Source: Granulosicoccus sp. (lineage in GTDB: Bacteria > Pseudomonadota > Gammaproteobacteria > Granulosicoccales > Granulosicoccaceae). From it: DNA of 41,770 nt. The DNA lies in the NCBI GenBank assembly GCA_023301795.1, contig JALZVU010000029.1:1-41770 (forward strand). Reading direction: 5' to 3'. The position numbers were made by a program, and so were the translations under genes. Positions 8,067-16,773 of the stretch are shown one piece after another; the stretch's first letter is position 1; every line of letters begins with the position of its first letter. The notes under the pieces are model-generated. The model searched no databases. It was not told the DNA's origin and saw only the letters and a program-made list of their open reading frames with translations.

Positions 8067-9588
8067 TGAAAGCTTCAGAATTGGACAGTTCACTTTGCTA
8101 GGTTCACTCCCAGAAGCTCTATCAATACTGTTCAGCCTGCAAGGCATCTCGGTGTTGTTACTCGGCACAACCTTAGGGATTGTGATGGGCGCATTGCCAG
8201 GCATAGGGTCCACCGTTGCTGTGGCTATGATTCTGCCGTTTACGCTGACGATGGAACAGGCACCTGCCATCATGCTGCTTATCGCCATCTATGCAGGGTC
8301 GGTGTACGGAGGGTCGGTATCGGCCATCCTTATCAACACGCCGGGTACGCCACAAAGTGCTGCGACCTGTCTGGACGGCTACCCCATGGCGCAACGAGGG
8401 GAGGCTGGCAAGGCCTTGGGCTGGTCGACTGTTGCGTCGGTGTGTGGTGGTCTTGCATCAGCGCTATTGCTTATTTTCGCTGCACCTCAGCTTGCGGCAT
8501 TTGCTCTGAATTTTGGGCCTATCGAGACGTTTTCACTCGTGCTGCTTGGGCTAACGTGCATTGTTTCTGTCTCTGAAGGCTCCTTGGTAAAAGGACTGCT
8601 GGCTGGCATGCTTGGTCTGTTTCTGTCTACTGTGGGTGGTGATCCCATCACAGGCGAGGCGCGTTTTACGTTTGGCTACTTTCCTCTGATATCGGGCTTT
8701 AATCTTTTGGCTGTTGTGATTGGTGTGTTTGCGTTGTCCGAGGTGCTCACACGGGTGTCGCAGAAGATTGATTCCACACGAGCCCTGGTGACTTTCAGCG
8801 GAATCGTGCTTCCGAGGTTATCTGAGTGGAAAGGGCGAGTGGGTAATCTGATCAAGTCGGTTGCCATCGGGTGCGGTATTGGTGTTTTACCCGGAACGGG
8901 TGCTGCAACAGCTGCCTTTATTTCATACGCCGAGGCGAAGCGATCATCGCCACGTGCAAGCGAGTTTGGAAAAGGCGAGCCTGACGGATTGGTGGCCTCC
9001 GAAGCTGCGAACAATGCGGTGACCGGCGGTGCATTGATTCCGACGATGGCGTTGGGCATACCGGGAGATGCTGTTACGGCGGTGATGTTGGCTACGCTGA
9101 CTTTGCATGGTGTATCACCAGGGGTACGATTGATGACAGACAACCCTGTGCTGATAGCCGCAATATTCACAGGATTTCTCATCATCAATCTTCTGTTGTT
9201 ACCACTAGGCATGCTGGTGTCTAAAATTGCTGCGCCGCTTTTGCGCATGCGCGAGAGCTTCATGCTGGCCGCCATTGCTATCCTATGTGTGATAGGCGTC
9301 TATTTTGTTCGAGGTAACCCGTTCGATTTACTGATTATGGTTTGCGCCGGCATTGTTGGCTTTTTGCTGCGAAGACAAGGGTTTCCCATGCCGCCATTGG
9401 TTATCGGCATGGTGTTGGGTCCCACACTTGAGATTAGCCTCAGACAAGGGCTTATCATCACGGATGGTAGCTTTGCAGCATTTTTTACGGGTCATCCCAT
9501 CGCCCTTTTTCTGATCGTGGCTGCGGCAGGAATGTTAAGTCTTCCGCTGATCAGATTTTTGCGGGCGCGACGCTTGAAGTCTGCCTGA
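8050..9588 (+). CDS. tctA: Tripartite tricarboxylate transporter large membrane subunit (TctA family)
   Basis: The channel subunit, up to 512 residues with about 11-12 helices. Diagnostic segments are GIVMGALPGIGSTVAVA near the N-terminus and the matching repeat GVLPGTGAATAAFISYAEA near residue 285, plus ILINTPGTPQSAAT and GIPGDAVTAVMLATL. The start is uncertain. The longest frame begins with TTG at 8050, a second TTG lies at 8095, and no ATG exists in this frame near the beginning. The ATG that overlaps the tctB stop (8066) is in another frame and runs into TAG at 8099. A natural start may have been lost by a one-base change, or TTG 8095 is used. Confidence 0.88.
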   Translation: MCGGCDESFRIGQFTLLGSLPEALSILFSLQGISVLLLGTTLGIVMGALPGIGSTVAVAMILPFTLTMEQAPAIMLLIAIYAGSVYGGSVSAILINTPGTPQSAATCLDGYPMAQRGEAGKALGWSTVASVCGGLASALLLIFAAPQLAAFALNFGPIETFSLVLLGLTCIVSVSEGSLVKGLLAGMLGLFLSTVGGDPITGEARFTFGYFPLISGFNLLAVVIGVFALSEVLTRVSQKIDSTRALVTFSGIVLPRLSEWKGRVGNLIKSVAIGCGIGVLPGTGAATAAFISYAEAKRSSPRASEFGKGEPDGLVASEAANNAVTGGALIPTMALGIPGDAVTAVMLATLTLHGVSPGVRLMTDNPVLIAAIFTGFLIINLLLLPLGMLVSKIAAPLLRMRESFMLAAIAILCVIGVYFVRGNPFDLLIMVCAGIVGFLLRRQGFPMPPLVIGMVLGPTLEISLRQGLIITDGSFAAFFTGHPIALFLIVAAAGMLSLPLIRFLRARRLKSA

Positions 9589-9681
9589 GAACCCGCTCAT
9601 AACCTGAGCAGTCCTGATATCTTGAACTATTTATGTTCTGATCTGTCCTAGCGAATTGACAGCAGCTAACTACGAAAATCC

Positions 9682-10149
9682 ATGGCCAAGAAAAAATCAA
9701 GCAGCACCCCATCGTCCTTTCGTGATCGCTTCGCAAAAATGACGCCTCAAAAACAAAGACGATTTCTCATGAAGAGCGGAGGCGCGGCTGCTCTGGTAGT
9801 GGCTAGTGCAGGTGCTTTGGCTACCTACGACAAGCGCCAGCGTACCTTGCATGATTTGTCAGGACTAGGTGAGGGCCGCGCCACGGTTGTGCAGATTCAT
9901 GACCCGAGCTGCCCGGTGTGCCGAAATCTAAAATCACGTACTTCCAAGGTGTTGGAAGGATTCGAGAGTGTAGATTTTCGACTTGCTGATATCACCACCA
10001 GCGAAGGCCGCAAGTTACAGGAGCAGTACAGAGCTACGAAAACTACCCTGTTGTTATTTGACGGCAAAGGTAAGCATGTGCGAACAGTGGTAGGTCTTCA
10101 AAGTATTGAAGAACTGGCCGAGTTATTTCGAGGTGTATTCAAGACATAA
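9682..10149 (+). CDS. Membrane-anchored thioredoxin-fold protein
   Basis: A 155-residue protein with a basic N-terminus (MAKKKSSSTPSSFRDRF, then QKQRRFLMKS), one hydrophobic helix (about 33-48, GGAAALVVASAGALATY) and a thioredoxin-like domain holding DPSCPVC with Cys77 and Cys80. The order beta strand, CxxC, helix, strand, then TTLLLFDGKGKHVRTVVG fits a compact thioredoxin domain. The N-in topology would place the CxxC in the periplasm, so a role in thiol redox or metal handling is plausible. The cis-Pro expected before the third strand is not evident (ATKTTLLLF), which makes activity as a classical reductase uncertain. Confidence 0.65.
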   Translation: MAKKKSSSTPSSFRDRFAKMTPQKQRRFLMKSGGAAALVVASAGALATYDKRQRTLHDLSGLGEGRATVVQIHDPSCPVCRNLKSRTSKVLEGFESVDFRLADITTSEGRKLQEQYRATKTTLLLFDGKGKHVRTVVGLQSIEELAELFRGVFKT

Positions 10150-10155
10150 GCAATA

Positions 10156-10225
10156 TGGCAGGTAGCGCTGGGATCTCCTTGCTGCCTGCCAGAACCCATC
10201 GAGCTCCTGATCTATGAGCCCGATG
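10156..10225. terminator. Two tandem hairpins between convergent genes
   Basis: First stem: TGGCAGGTAGC (10156-10166) against GCTGCCTGCCA (10181-10191), 11 positions with one G-U-type mismatch. Second stem: CATCGAGCTC (10197-10206) against GAGCCCGATG (10216-10225), 10 positions with one mismatch. They sit between the thioredoxin-like gene and the convergent iorB end and probably terminate transcription from both sides. No T-run follows. Confidence 0.6.
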
Positions 10226-10281
10226 GTCAGACGATCTATTAACGATTGAACGCGTCGCGATTAAACAGGCGCGAACACTGT

Positions 10282-12456
10282 CTACGCAAAGCTAACGCCA
10301 TGAACTGTCATTGGGAGTTCGGTGTTGCGATTCCCGGTAAGATCAAAAATGGCGTTGGATAATGCTGCCCCTGCAGGCGGTAATCCTGGCTCACCCGCTC
10401 CAGACGGTGCCTCGTTTGAAGTCACAATATGCACAGCAACGTCAGGCATATCACTGATACGCAGTGGTTCGTAGTCAGGAAAATTACTTTGCTCAACCAC
10501 GCCATCTTTGAAGCTGATCTGGTTGCGCATAATGGCACCTAAACCATAGCCAATTGCCCCTTCCATCTGTGCGCGGATAACATCCGGATTGATGGCAATG
10601 CCACAGTCCACTGCGCAGGTGAATTTATCAATGGATATTTTCCCATCGACCAGGGATACCTTGGCAACTTCTGCTACATAGGTATTAAAAGAGAAGTGTG
10701 CAGCAAAGCCATAGCCTTCGCCTTTTTGTCGCTCATGCCAGCCCGACTCTTTCGCTGCCAGACGAATGACCTCAGCGAAGCGACTCCCTTTCTCGTCACC
10801 CTCGTCAAGATAAGACAGTCTGTAATCAACCGGGTCCTCATCGGCTGCATGCGCCAGCATGTCCATCATGATTTCCATGGTGAATGCGTTTTGCGAGTGG
10901 CCTACTGCACGCCACCATAAAGCTGGGCGTGGTGTGCTGTAGTCACTGACCCCCACGGCCATTTGAGGAATCTGATAAAGCGTGTCAACGATTCCTTCTA
11001 CCGTGCTGTGATCAACACCATCGTGCACCACCATAGATTCAAATGGCGTGCCTTTCATGATGGACTGGCTTGCCAGTCGATGCTCCCAACCTTGAACGCG
11101 ACCGTTTTCATCAAGACCTACAGACACTTTTTGAACAGACATGGGGCGATAGAATCCGCCAGCCAGATCGTCCTCTCTTGACCAGATGAGTTTTATGGCG
11201 TGCTTGCCTTCTTTCAATGCGTAAGCCATGGCAGCTTCCACATGATAGTCAGAGACAGTGTTGGCACGCCGCCCAAATGAGCCTCCGGCAAACACGGTGC
11301 GTATTTCTACATTTTCAGGAGCCAGTTGCAGGACAGCAGCTACTGCCCCCTGGGTAATCGTCGGCATCTGGCAACCATCATGCACGCGAACTCCGGTAGC
11401 GGTAGGCTCGATGACACAGTTCATAGGCTCCATTGGAGCGTGTGCCAGGTTAGGGAGTGTGAATTGCGCATCTACCATCTTGGCAGCGTCACTGTTGAGC
11501 GCTGATACAGTAGCAATGTCAACCGGTGTTGCCGGAAATTGTGGGTCAGCACCTACAAGTGCCACATGCTCAGCCATCATCGCTTCGCTGCCACGTGTGT
11601 CGGCTTCACTGTCGTCCCATGTTGCCGTTATCAGCTTGCGTGCGCGGATCGATGCGTACGTTGAGTCTGCATAGATGGCTACGCCTGCCTTGTTAGGTAA
11701 TGCCATGGCATCGATAAACCCAGGTGCATCCTTAGCGCCACTGGCATCAAATGTTGCCAGCTTACCGCCTGCACAAGGCGCGCGTAACAAGGTGACGTAC
11801 AGCATGTTTGGCACTTTGACATCCATAGCAAATTCTGCGGTGCCGTTCGTCTTTGCCACACTGTCTTTTCTTTGCAGATAATCGCGCCCGATGAGTGTGA
11901 AATCGGCAGGCTGTTTCAACACTGGTGATGCAACAGGCTCAAGGGTGGTTGCGGTGGACGCAACATCACCAAATCCTGCACTTTTAGAGCCGTGTGTAAT
12001 GAGGCCCTCGCTTATCGTTATCTCTGATGCATCGACGCCCCAATCCTTCGCGGCTGCGCGTACCAAAAGATCTCGGGCGCTGGCACCGGCTTCCCGATAT
12101 TGCATAAACGAATTGGCCATCGCTGTTGATCCACCGGTTCCTTGTATTTTGAAGAACAGGTTGGAGTACAGCGCATTGTTAGCCGGTGCAAAATCAACTT
12201 TTACGTCGTCCCAGTTTGCATCCAGTTCTTCGGCAACCAATGTAGCAAGCCCGGTCGATGTGCCTTGACCCATTTCGAAGTGTTTAGCGATGACGGTGAC
12301 TGTGCCGTCGCCGTCAATTTTCAGAAACGGGTTTATCGAGGCATCGGTATTTGTTGAGGCGACGGCTAATGTGCCGTTGGTGTCGAGACCTATAACGAGG
12401 GATACGCCAACGGCTGTACCGGCCTGAAGAAAACGTCTTCTGCTGAGTTGAGTCAT
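10282..12456 (-). CDS. Molybdenum hydroxylase large subunit (IorB family), Tat-exported
   Basis: The molybdopterin-binding subunit of an isoquinoline-1-oxidoreductase-type enzyme, 724 residues. ATG 12456 is chosen because GGAGG sits at normal spacing before it and it follows the alpha-subunit stop by two bases. Residues 6-25 carry a Tat signal, SRRRFLQAGTAVGVSLVIGL. Family motifs include HFEMGQGTSTGLATLVAEEL, GGSFGRRANTVSDYHVEAA, the PALWWRAVGHSQNAF region and the C-terminal GEPGLPPAGAALSNAIFDLTG, whose Glu is the conserved catalytic base. Known relatives hydroxylate N-heterocycles or oxidise aldehydes. No cytochrome subunit or cofactor-insertion (XdhC-like) gene is adjacent, so maturation genes lie elsewhere. 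Substrate unknown. Confidence 0.9.
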   Translation of the reverse strand: MTQLSRRRFLQAGTAVGVSLVIGLDTNGTLAVASTNTDASINPFLKIDGDGTVTVIAKHFEMGQGTSTGLATLVAEELDANWDDVKVDFAPANNALYSNLFFKIQGTGGSTAMANSFMQYREAGASARDLLVRAAAKDWGVDASEITISEGLITHGSKSAGFGDVASTATTLEPVASPVLKQPADFTLIGRDYLQRKDSVAKTNGTAEFAMDVKVPNMLYVTLLRAPCAGGKLATFDASGAKDAPGFIDAMALPNKAGVAIYADSTYASIRARKLITATWDDSEADTRGSEAMMAEHVALVGADPQFPATPVDIATVSALNSDAAKMVDAQFTLPNLAHAPMEPMNCVIEPTATGVRVHDGCQMPTITQGAVAAVLQLAPENVEIRTVFAGGSFGRRANTVSDYHVEAAMAYALKEGKHAIKLIWSREDDLAGGFYRPMSVQKVSVGLDENGRVQGWEHRLASQSIMKGTPFESMVVHDGVDHSTVEGIVDTLYQIPQMAVGVSDYSTPRPALWWRAVGHSQNAFTMEIMMDMLAHAADEDPVDYRLSYLDEGDEKGSRFAEVIRLAAKESGWHERQKGEGYGFAAHFSFNTYVAEVAKVSLVDGKISIDKFTCAVDCGIAINPDVIRAQMEGAIGYGLGAIMRNQISFKDGVVEQSNFPDYEPLRISDMPDVAVHIVTSNEAPSGAGEPGLPPAGAALSNAIFDLTGNRNTELPMTVHGVSFA

Positions 12457-12458
12457 GT

Positions 12459-12920
12459 CTATGCCTCCATTATTTCTGATGCACGATGAATAGCTGCGCG
12501 TATTCGATGGTAGGTAGCGCACTTGCAAGCATTACCATTCATAAACGTATTGATTTGAGTGTCATCAGGTTTCGCGTGATCTTCAAGCAGTGTGGTGGCT
12601 TGCATGATCTGACCAGATTGACAGTATCCGCATTGCACCACATCCAGTTCTTGCCAGGCTTGTTGCACTGCCTGGGCAGCCTTTGATTCAATGGATTCTA
12701 TAGTCGTGACTTCCTGCTCGCCAACAGCCGATACAGGCAATACACAGGAGCGTTGTGCTCGACCGTTGACATGCACAGTACAGGCACCGCAAGAAGCAAC
12801 GCCGCAACCGAACTTGGTGCCGGTTAAATCCAGTTCATCGCGCAGTACCCATAGCAGGGGTGTATCAGGCGGTGAGTTTATTTCTCTGTTTTCACCATTG
12901 ACTTTCAATGTGAGTGACAT
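12459..12920 (-). CDS. Molybdenum hydroxylase small [2Fe-2S] subunit (IorA family)
   Basis: A 153-residue subunit with two iron-sulfur sites. The plant-type cluster is held by CGVASCGACTVHVNG and the later Cys in AQRSCVLPV. The second, helical cluster uses CGYCQSGQ and CKCATY. In most relatives the last motif reads CRCGTY; here Gly is Ala (ACKCATYHRI), a mild oddity. It transfers electrons from the molybdenum centre of the downstream subunit. The start has a clear GGAGA ribosome site. With iorB it forms a two-gene operon; the small subunit has no Tat signal and would be carried across with its partner. Confidence 0.92.
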   Translation of the reverse strand: MSLTLKVNGENREINSPPDTPLLWVLRDELDLTGTKFGCGVASCGACTVHVNGRAQRSCVLPVSAVGEQEVTTIESIESKAAQAVQQAWQELDVVQCGYCQSGQIMQATTLLEDHAKPDDTQINTFMNGNACKCATYHRIRAAIHRASEIMEA

Positions 12921-13345
12921 GGATATTCTCCGGTATGTGGTGGCGGATTGTGCAAGCGAACGGCAAATTCAGATTAGCCTTGCAGACGGTAAGCGCAGCT
13001 CGGTAAGTGATGGTTCAGGCTTGGCAAAATTCAGATGCTGTGGTCTTGAGATAACGCATCCTGACATGCAGTATACGTTGCCATGGAGTCTTTGGAGGGC
13101 CAGAATATTGACAGGTTCTGCTGGTGGATACATACCCGGTATTCGCCAGATCAAGGTGGAAACTGACAGAGAGTTTTCTACCCTAGCGGTTTGCAGTCCT
13201 GTCCACGATACGTTACCGGTTCGGGTAGAGTAGTGAGTAGCTAGCCCGATATGGTGTGACTACCGGCAATCATTTTTTTTGAGTCGGTTGGTTAACCAAC
13301 GTTGCTGCAGGAACCTTTGACGCTACGTTTTTCATAGAGGATGTT
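12921..13345. other. 425-base divergent intergenic region
   Basis: I see no credible gene on either strand. It separates the minus-strand iorAB operon from the plus-strand protease gene. The notable elements are the perfect palindrome at 13287-13300 and an A/T-rich run (CATTTTTTTT) just before it. The remainder shows no recognisable repeat or RNA structure. Confidence 0.5.
13287..13300. promoter_or_regulatory. Perfect 14-base palindrome upstream of the protease gene
   Basis: GTTGGTTAACCAAC reads identically on both strands and lies 45 bases before the protease ATG. Position and symmetry suit a dimeric repressor operator. It is too short for a strong terminator and lacks a loop. Confidence 0.4.
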
Positions 13346-14557
13346 ATGGAACTTGACTACACACTGATAACAACACCCCGACCGATGACTCCACCCACAC
13401 GGGGTTCGGCAACCGGTCTTGGTGCTGATACAGATGAGCTTATCAAGGGCTTGACTGCAGAAGCCCAGGAGTCGTGGCGTGTGGAAAACATCAAGGCACA
13501 GCCTGCCGAGATTGCAGATCTACATAACGACTCACGGACAGTGTCGGTGACGCCTGCGATGCCTATGACATTGATTGCCCCGGTATCGAGTGAAGAGCCA
13601 ATCGGTACCCGTGAGGAATCTGGCCGCGTGGCTTGGGGTATCGAAGCGGTGGAGGCCGATCGTTCCAGGTTTACAGGAGAGGGGGTCAGTGTTGCAGTTT
13701 TGGATACGGGAATTCAAAGCACTCATGCGGCGTTCAAGGGTGTATCACTGTTAGTGCAGAATTTCACCACGGACGCTACAGCTAACGACGCCAATGGTCA
13801 CGGGACGCATTGCGCGGGGACAATCGCTGGCAAGGATGTTGATGGTACGAGGATCGGCGTGGCAAAAGGCTTGGATCGTCTGATCATCGGTAAGGTGCTG
13901 AGCGACTCGGGTCAGGGCTCAACCACGGCCATTGTTCAGGGAATTCAATGGGCCTCGCTGCAGGGAGCTCAGATCATCTCCATGTCATTGGGGATCGATT
14001 TCACCGCGTTTGTAGAAAGATTGCATAAGGAGCAAGGTGTTGAGTTAAAAGCGGCAGTGTCGATGGGGTTGCAGGCGTACAGTGCCAACGTTGAGATGTT
14101 TGAAAAGCTGGGCGATTCGTTTAACGCGTTAAGTTTTATCGGACGAGGTGCACTGTTGGTGGCGGCGGCGGGCAATGAAAGCCGCAGACCTGCCTACACC
14201 ATAGGTACATCGCCGCCGGCGGTCGCTGACTCTATCTTGTCAGTGGCGGCGGTTGATCGTGATTTTGCGGTTGCGCCATTTTCTAACACCGAGGCCGATA
14301 TCAGTGGTCCTGGTGTCAACATAAGCTCTGCTGGTCTGGATGGGGGGTTGTCGATACTCTCTGGCACGAGTATGGCTGCACCGCATGTTGCAGGTGTGGC
14401 TGCTTTGTGGAGTCAGAAGCTTCTGGAAACAGAGCCTCAGCTGAACATTGACCGGCTGAAAAGTACGTTGTTTTCCAATGTGAATCTGGCCTCTGACCAA
14501 GTGATTCCTGATCTCGTGAATACGGGGAGAGGTATGATAAAATCGCCAATTATTTGA
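13346..14557 (+). CDS. Subtilisin-like serine protease (peptidase family S8)
   Basis: A 403-residue S8 peptidase with an intact active site: Asp120 in VAVLDTG, His152 in GHGTHCAGTIAG, oxyanion Asn277 in AAAGNES and Ser342 in SGTSMAAPHVAG. About 100 residues precede the catalytic domain and may be a propeptide (it includes VSVTPAMPMTLIAP, which resembles an I9-like strand region only loosely). There is no signal peptide, so the protease is either cytoplasmic or exported by an unusual route. An insertion at about 215-260 (FVERLHKEQGVELKAAVSMG) lies before the oxyanion Asn. AGAGGA at 13336 is the ribosome site. Two downstream genes of unknown function follow on the same strand, suggesting one functional module. 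Confidence 0.92.
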   Translation: MELDYTLITTPRPMTPPTRGSATGLGADTDELIKGLTAEAQESWRVENIKAQPAEIADLHNDSRTVSVTPAMPMTLIAPVSSEEPIGTREESGRVAWGIEAVEADRSRFTGEGVSVAVLDTGIQSTHAAFKGVSLLVQNFTTDATANDANGHGTHCAGTIAGKDVDGTRIGVAKGLDRLIIGKVLSDSGQGSTTAIVQGIQWASLQGAQIISMSLGIDFTAFVERLHKEQGVELKAAVSMGLQAYSANVEMFEKLGDSFNALSFIGRGALLVAAAGNESRRPAYTIGTSPPAVADSILSVAAVDRDFAVAPFSNTEADISGPGVNISSAGLDGGLSILSGTSMAAPHVAGVAALWSQKLLETEPQLNIDRLKSTLFSNVNLASDQVIPDLVNTGRGMIKSPII

Positions 14558-14769
14558 CTCGCTCTCGCCGTACGGTAGTTACGATGCTGAATTCGCGGCG
14601 GAAAGGGGCGATAACTGTGCAGGGTAGGTGCATGATACCGGCCGGTTTATGAGGACGATCGTGGGGCGGTTGAAATTAGCTGAGTTAGAGCGCATCTTCC
14701 ATAACGCATTGTTATGAAAGCAAAGGTGTTGTATCTTCTGAGTATGGGCGTGAAAAGCGTGGTGTTAAA

Positions 14770-15051
14770 ATGACAGTACCAGAGCAGGACGAAAAACAAG
14801 CGTGTGTCTGGGCAACCAGCAAAGATCGTTGGGACAGCTTTCTTAATGATCCTGAGCTCGCACGTGCAATTGACTCTGTAAGGCAGACGTCTCCAGCTAC
14901 TGGCAGTAGCGTTGAGAGTGCGGTTGCCGAGTCGCCAGTGGCTGCTGCGCGCAAGGGCGATACCGATGAGAGCATGCACAGTATAGGAGCTCGTCTGCGA
15001 GCTTACGAGACGCCCATCACGGATGAAATTCTTCGCCAATCCATTCGGTAA
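14770..15051 (+). CDS. Small unknown protein between two peptidase-like genes
   Basis: A 93-residue acidic protein that I do not recognise. The N-terminal third is helical-looking (RWDSFLNDPELARAIDSVRQ), the middle is low-complexity Ala/Ser/Glu (about 45-65), and the end is a conserved-looking tail (IGARLRAYETPITDEILRQSIR). It has no signal peptide or membrane segment. It lies 212 bases after the S8 protease and 129 bases before the C39-like gene, same strand. By position it could be a protease substrate, inhibitor or adaptor; nothing in the sequence decides this. The ribosome site is weak. A longer antisense frame exists, but its Cys/Arg-rich translation looks random. Confidence 0.55.
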   Translation: MTVPEQDEKQACVWATSKDRWDSFLNDPELARAIDSVRQTSPATGSSVESAVAESPVAAARKGDTDESMHSIGARLRAYETPITDEILRQSIR

Positions 15052-15180
15052 ACCAATACAAACCTTAGTTCGCCCTGTGCAACGGCACACCTCACAGTAG
15101 CATCTGCATTTACCAGTTGTTGAAACTGATTTCTTCACAGATCGCCCCTTAAGCTGCAGTAACCGCCATCGCTGATATTC

Positions 15181-16773
15181 ATGCATCAAGCCGCTAGTCT
15201 GGAGTTTCATGCATTCGATCAGGATTGTTTCGACGATCTTTATCCGTCTCGACAGCTGCGCTACCTGTACTGCTATCTGCGGGATCTGGGTGCGAAAACC
15301 ATTCTGGTAGAGCCTCATTATTTTGACAAAGACTACTTGTCAGAATTTGCCGCATTTTATAGCGTCAGCTCGCGCGGCTACCCCAATACCTGCAGAAGGC
15401 TTCATTTTTTCGCTGATAACGTTTCGCGTGATCAGTTTATAGAAGCGGTCTCGGGCAAGGCTTGTGCGTTGAAAGCGTTACAGCAAGCCTATCTTGGATT
15501 TAGTGTGATCCGGCCTATTTCAGCAGCGCCTCTAGGCTGTACGGTACTTGCCTGGTATCCCGATGTGGGTCGACCCACACGTCGCGTCACCACGCCCTCA
15601 CGTGAATACCGCTGTCATGTGGCTGGGGTACAGCTCAGTGTGACGGGTCTGGCCTGGCAGCAGCAAGATTCAGCGGTAGGAGCCTGCGCCACAGTAGGTT
15701 TGTGGAGTATGTTGCATGCATCCAGTTTTGATAACGACCATAGTGCGCCAACCACGGCACAGATAACCGAGGCAGCGCATCAGACGGCTGTGACTGGCGC
15801 ACGTGTCTTTCCGTCTAATGGTCTGACGATTATCCAGTTGCTTGAGGCGATCAAGCGTTACCACATGGCCCCGTTTGCCATGAGTGGTGATATTCAACCC
15901 AGAAGTGCATCAATTCGGGCCGACACGATCTCGCGCAGTGCGGGGTTCAGTCGTGAACGTTTTGCCAGCACATGTGCCTCCTTCATCCGGTCCGGCTATC
16001 CGGTGCTGGCTATCGGCCAATCCATAGGCAATGGCCGACACGCGATCTGCATCACAGGTTTTCGTGAGGAGCCCCCGGGTGATGTGCCCGCGCGGGCAGT
16101 GAAGGCCGCTGATGAATCCATCGTACATGTCTATATACACGATGACAATCTGGGACCAAACGTGCGCTTTGCCGTCACGACACGCAGCCAGTTTGGCCAG
16201 GTGACGCTGCTTCCCGATCCGCCAGAGAATAAACGCGATGGTGAAAATGCCTCACCGACGCTTGGGCATCCAGCCTTTATCCCGCAGCAACTGGTGGTTT
16301 GCACGCATGAGGATCTGAGAACCTCACCCGATAAGCTCAACGGCACAGGCCTGAAAATTTGCGCAGATATTTCTAGCACGATGAACCAGCTGCTTGAGCG
16401 TTCAGGGCTACCTGAGCGCGGTTTGTTATACAGCTGTCGATTCCTGTTGTTGCGTGATTATCTCAGTGAAGAGCTCCAGATGCTGTTCAGTGCCCCTGAA
16501 GAGGCTTCACTACTGGGTCGTGTCCGTATGGAGGTGGTGGAGCGTGTGGTGCCGATGAGTAAACATGTCGGGGTTGTCAGAATATCCCTACAAGATTCCA
16601 CACCCTTGCTGGACGTGCTCTACGACACATCGGACAGTGATCTGAACCACCCTGTGTTTGCACACTTATCTTTCGGTATGAACGTTTGCCGCATTCTGGA
16701 AGGAGTGGAAGGTTATGATCGCGATCGATTTGGTGTGCAAATAAGAGCGTTTAATGTGGATGAATTGCAATAG
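15181..16773 (+). CDS. Papain/C39-like putative cysteine peptidase
   Basis: A 530-residue protein of unknown function with signs of a papain-like fold. The segment WQQQDSAVGACATVGLWSML has an oxyanion-type Gln (160-162) and a candidate nucleophile Cys169 at the head of a helix. NGRHAICITGF supplies His287, and VYIHDDNLGP supplies Asp321/322 as the third residue. This Gln-Cys-His-Asp order and the HAI.I.GF context match C39-like and related cysteine peptidases. Residues 1-150 form a separate N-terminal domain with YLGFSVIRPISAAPLG, and 370-530 a C-terminal alpha/beta region without recognisable motifs. No signal peptide. It ends a plus-strand group that begins with the S8 protease. Catalytic activity is inferred, not certain. 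Confidence 0.55.
   Translation: MHQAASLEFHAFDQDCFDDLYPSRQLRYLYCYLRDLGAKTILVEPHYFDKDYLSEFAAFYSVSSRGYPNTCRRLHFFADNVSRDQFIEAVSGKACALKALQQAYLGFSVIRPISAAPLGCTVLAWYPDVGRPTRRVTTPSREYRCHVAGVQLSVTGLAWQQQDSAVGACATVGLWSMLHASSFDNDHSAPTTAQITEAAHQTAVTGARVFPSNGLTIIQLLEAIKRYHMAPFAMSGDIQPRSASIRADTISRSAGFSRERFASTCASFIRSGYPVLAIGQSIGNGRHAICITGFREEPPGDVPARAVKAADESIVHVYIHDDNLGPNVRFAVTTRSQFGQVTLLPDPPENKRDGENASPTLGHPAFIPQQLVVCTHEDLRTSPDKLNGTGLKICADISSTMNQLLERSGLPERGLLYSCRFLLLRDYLSEELQMLFSAPEEASLLGRVRMEVVERVVPMSKHVGVVRISLQDSTPLLDVLYDTSDSDLNHPVFAHLSFGMNVCRILEGVEGYDRDRFGVQIRAFNVDELQ

Noticed and set aside
12691-13233. 180-codon plus-strand frame overlapping iorA and the intergenic region
   Set aside because: Largely antisense to the well-supported iorA subunit; the translated part outside iorA has no recognisable features.
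14647-15318. 223-codon minus-strand open frame over the small gene and the start of the C39-like gene
   Set aside because: Its translation is rich in Cys, Arg and Ser with no domain character, and the plus-strand genes in the same place look natural.
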